Part shown: one piece after another, positions 63,509 to 64,000 of the stretch
How positions within the stretch are numbered: the stretch's first letter is position 1
How the letters are laid out: every line of letters starts with the position of its first letter
Assembly: GCA_965276955.1 (NCBI GenBank)
Contig: CBDIBP010000033.1
Location: 1-64,000 of the forward strand
DNA from: JABDEZ01 sp965276955
Lineage (GTDB): Bacteria > Bacteroidota > Bacteroidia > Chitinophagales > Chitinophagaceae
Length of the DNA stretch: 64,000 bases
Reading direction: 5' to 3'
Translations under genes and position numbers: made by a program
The notes under the pieces: generated by a model
What the model saw: only the letters and a program-made list of their open reading frames with translations
What the model was told of the DNA's origin: nothing
Databases searched by the model: none

Positions 63509-64000
63509 ATGCCTGACACCATTAAAACCGGCATCTTATCTTACGGCATGTCTGGCAAATTGTTCCAGGCACCGTTCCTTGCTGCACATAAAGGATTTGA
63601 GCTGGTTGGCGCCGTAGAACGATCGGAAAGAAAGATACACAATGACTACCCGAACGTTACCAGCTACCCCACTGTTGATGAGCTGATAGCAGACCTTGCT
63701 ATAGAACTGGTGGTGGTGAACACACCAAGCTATACGCATTTTGATCATGCCCTTCAGGCATTAAGGGCAGGCAAACATGTATTGATAGAAAAGCCTTTCA
63801 CTGTAACGGTAGCGCAGGCAAAAACACTGTTTGAAGAGGCTAATAACAGGCAACTGTACGTACTACCCTACCAGAACCGCCGCTGGGATAGTGACTACCT
63901 TTCTGTAAAAGAAGCACTGGATAGCGGCAAGCTGGGCCGCATAGTAGAAGCGTACTTCCGGTATGACAGGTACCAATATACCATAGGGCCTAAAAAATTC
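63509..64000 (+). CDS. Gfo/Idh/MocA-family oxidoreductase, N-terminal part (3' truncated by window end)
   Basis: 164 codons are visible before the window ends. The NAD(P)-binding domain is clear: TGILSYGMSGKLFQAPFL, then GAVERSERK, VVVNTPSYTHFDHALQALRAGKHVLIEKPF (EKP is the family catalytic motif), and PYQNRRWDSDYLSVKEAL. The substrate is unknown, commonly a sugar. The start is the ATG at 63509. Confidence 0.9.
   Translation, partial: MPDTIKTGILSYGMSGKLFQAPFLAAHKGFELVGAVERSERKIHNDYPNVTSYPTVDELIADLAIELVVVNTPSYTHFDHALQALRAGKHVLIEKPFTVTVAQAKTLFEEANNRQLYVLPYQNRRWDSDYLSVKEALDSGKLGRIVEAYFRYDRYQYTIGPKKF

Noticed and set aside
1..64000. CRISPR arrays
   Set aside because: No regularly spaced short direct repeats with unique spacers were seen, and no cas genes were found.

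Overview
The window reads as chromosomal DNA of a Bacteroidota bacterium, most likely of the Chitinophagaceae or a close relative. The reasons are a type IX secretion sorting domain on an NHL-repeat protein, a Bacteroidota-type tyrosine recombinase, a kdp operon carrying an outer-membrane barrel gene and a split KdpD, promoter-like TAnnTTTG boxes, and no evident Shine-Dalgarno spacing before most starts. Species cannot be named from the sequence alone.

Layout. (1) 1-4207 is the right end of a genomic island. It holds the tail of a large protein with a DUF3883-like nuclease-fold domain, a tyrosine recombinase, and a two-gene unit made of a TIR domain fused to an Mrr-like nuclease plus a second PD-(D/E)xK protein. 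It ends in a 57-bp copy of the 3' half of a tRNA-Leu(CAA) gene, which is the footprint of site-specific integration. (2) 4502-12196 is DNA-repair flavoured: a UvrB-independent UvrA paralogue, a frameshifted FAD/Rieske oxidoreductase, a three-domain DNA ligase D and a DUF1810 protein. (3) 12271-21526 is the potassium uptake locus on the minus strand: a 28-aa membrane peptide, kdpF, kdpA, kdpB, kdpC, a decayed ynfA remnant, an outer-membrane barrel, a truncated KdpD sensor and a separate histidine kinase. (4) 21688-26700 holds a small DUF7674-like protein, malic enzyme fused to phosphotransacetylase, an NTF2-like secreted protein and a T9SS-exported NHL propeller. (5) 26858-38171 is one long operon for almost the whole pentose phosphate cycle: tkt, rpiB, a tal-pgi fusion, a HAD gene (frameshifted), gnd, zwf, pgl, pgm. 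Most junctions overlap, and the operon ends in a perfect terminator. (6) 38691-46520 starts with a GH144-like glucanase and continues with a six-gene module around a tyrosinase, a c-type-cytochrome lipoprotein, a cupredoxin and small partners. (7) 46616-64000 is mostly housekeeping and envelope functions: tRNA-Arg, M16 and M28 peptidases, glmM, a lone ABC permease, two toxin-antitoxin-like pairs flanking valS with a 201-bp direct repeat, a TlpA thioredoxin, an FUSC transporter, an ACP phosphodiesterase, a serine hydrolase and a truncated Gfo/Idh/MocA oxidoreductase.

The best candidates for undescribed biology are the TIR-Mrr plus nuclease pair next to the island boundary, which looks like an anti-phage defence unit, and the tyrosinase/cytochrome/cupredoxin module. 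Two otherwise intact genes (7291-8870 and 32228-32868) each carry a single-base frameshift. These could be sequencing or assembly errors, so they should be checked before being called pseudogenes.
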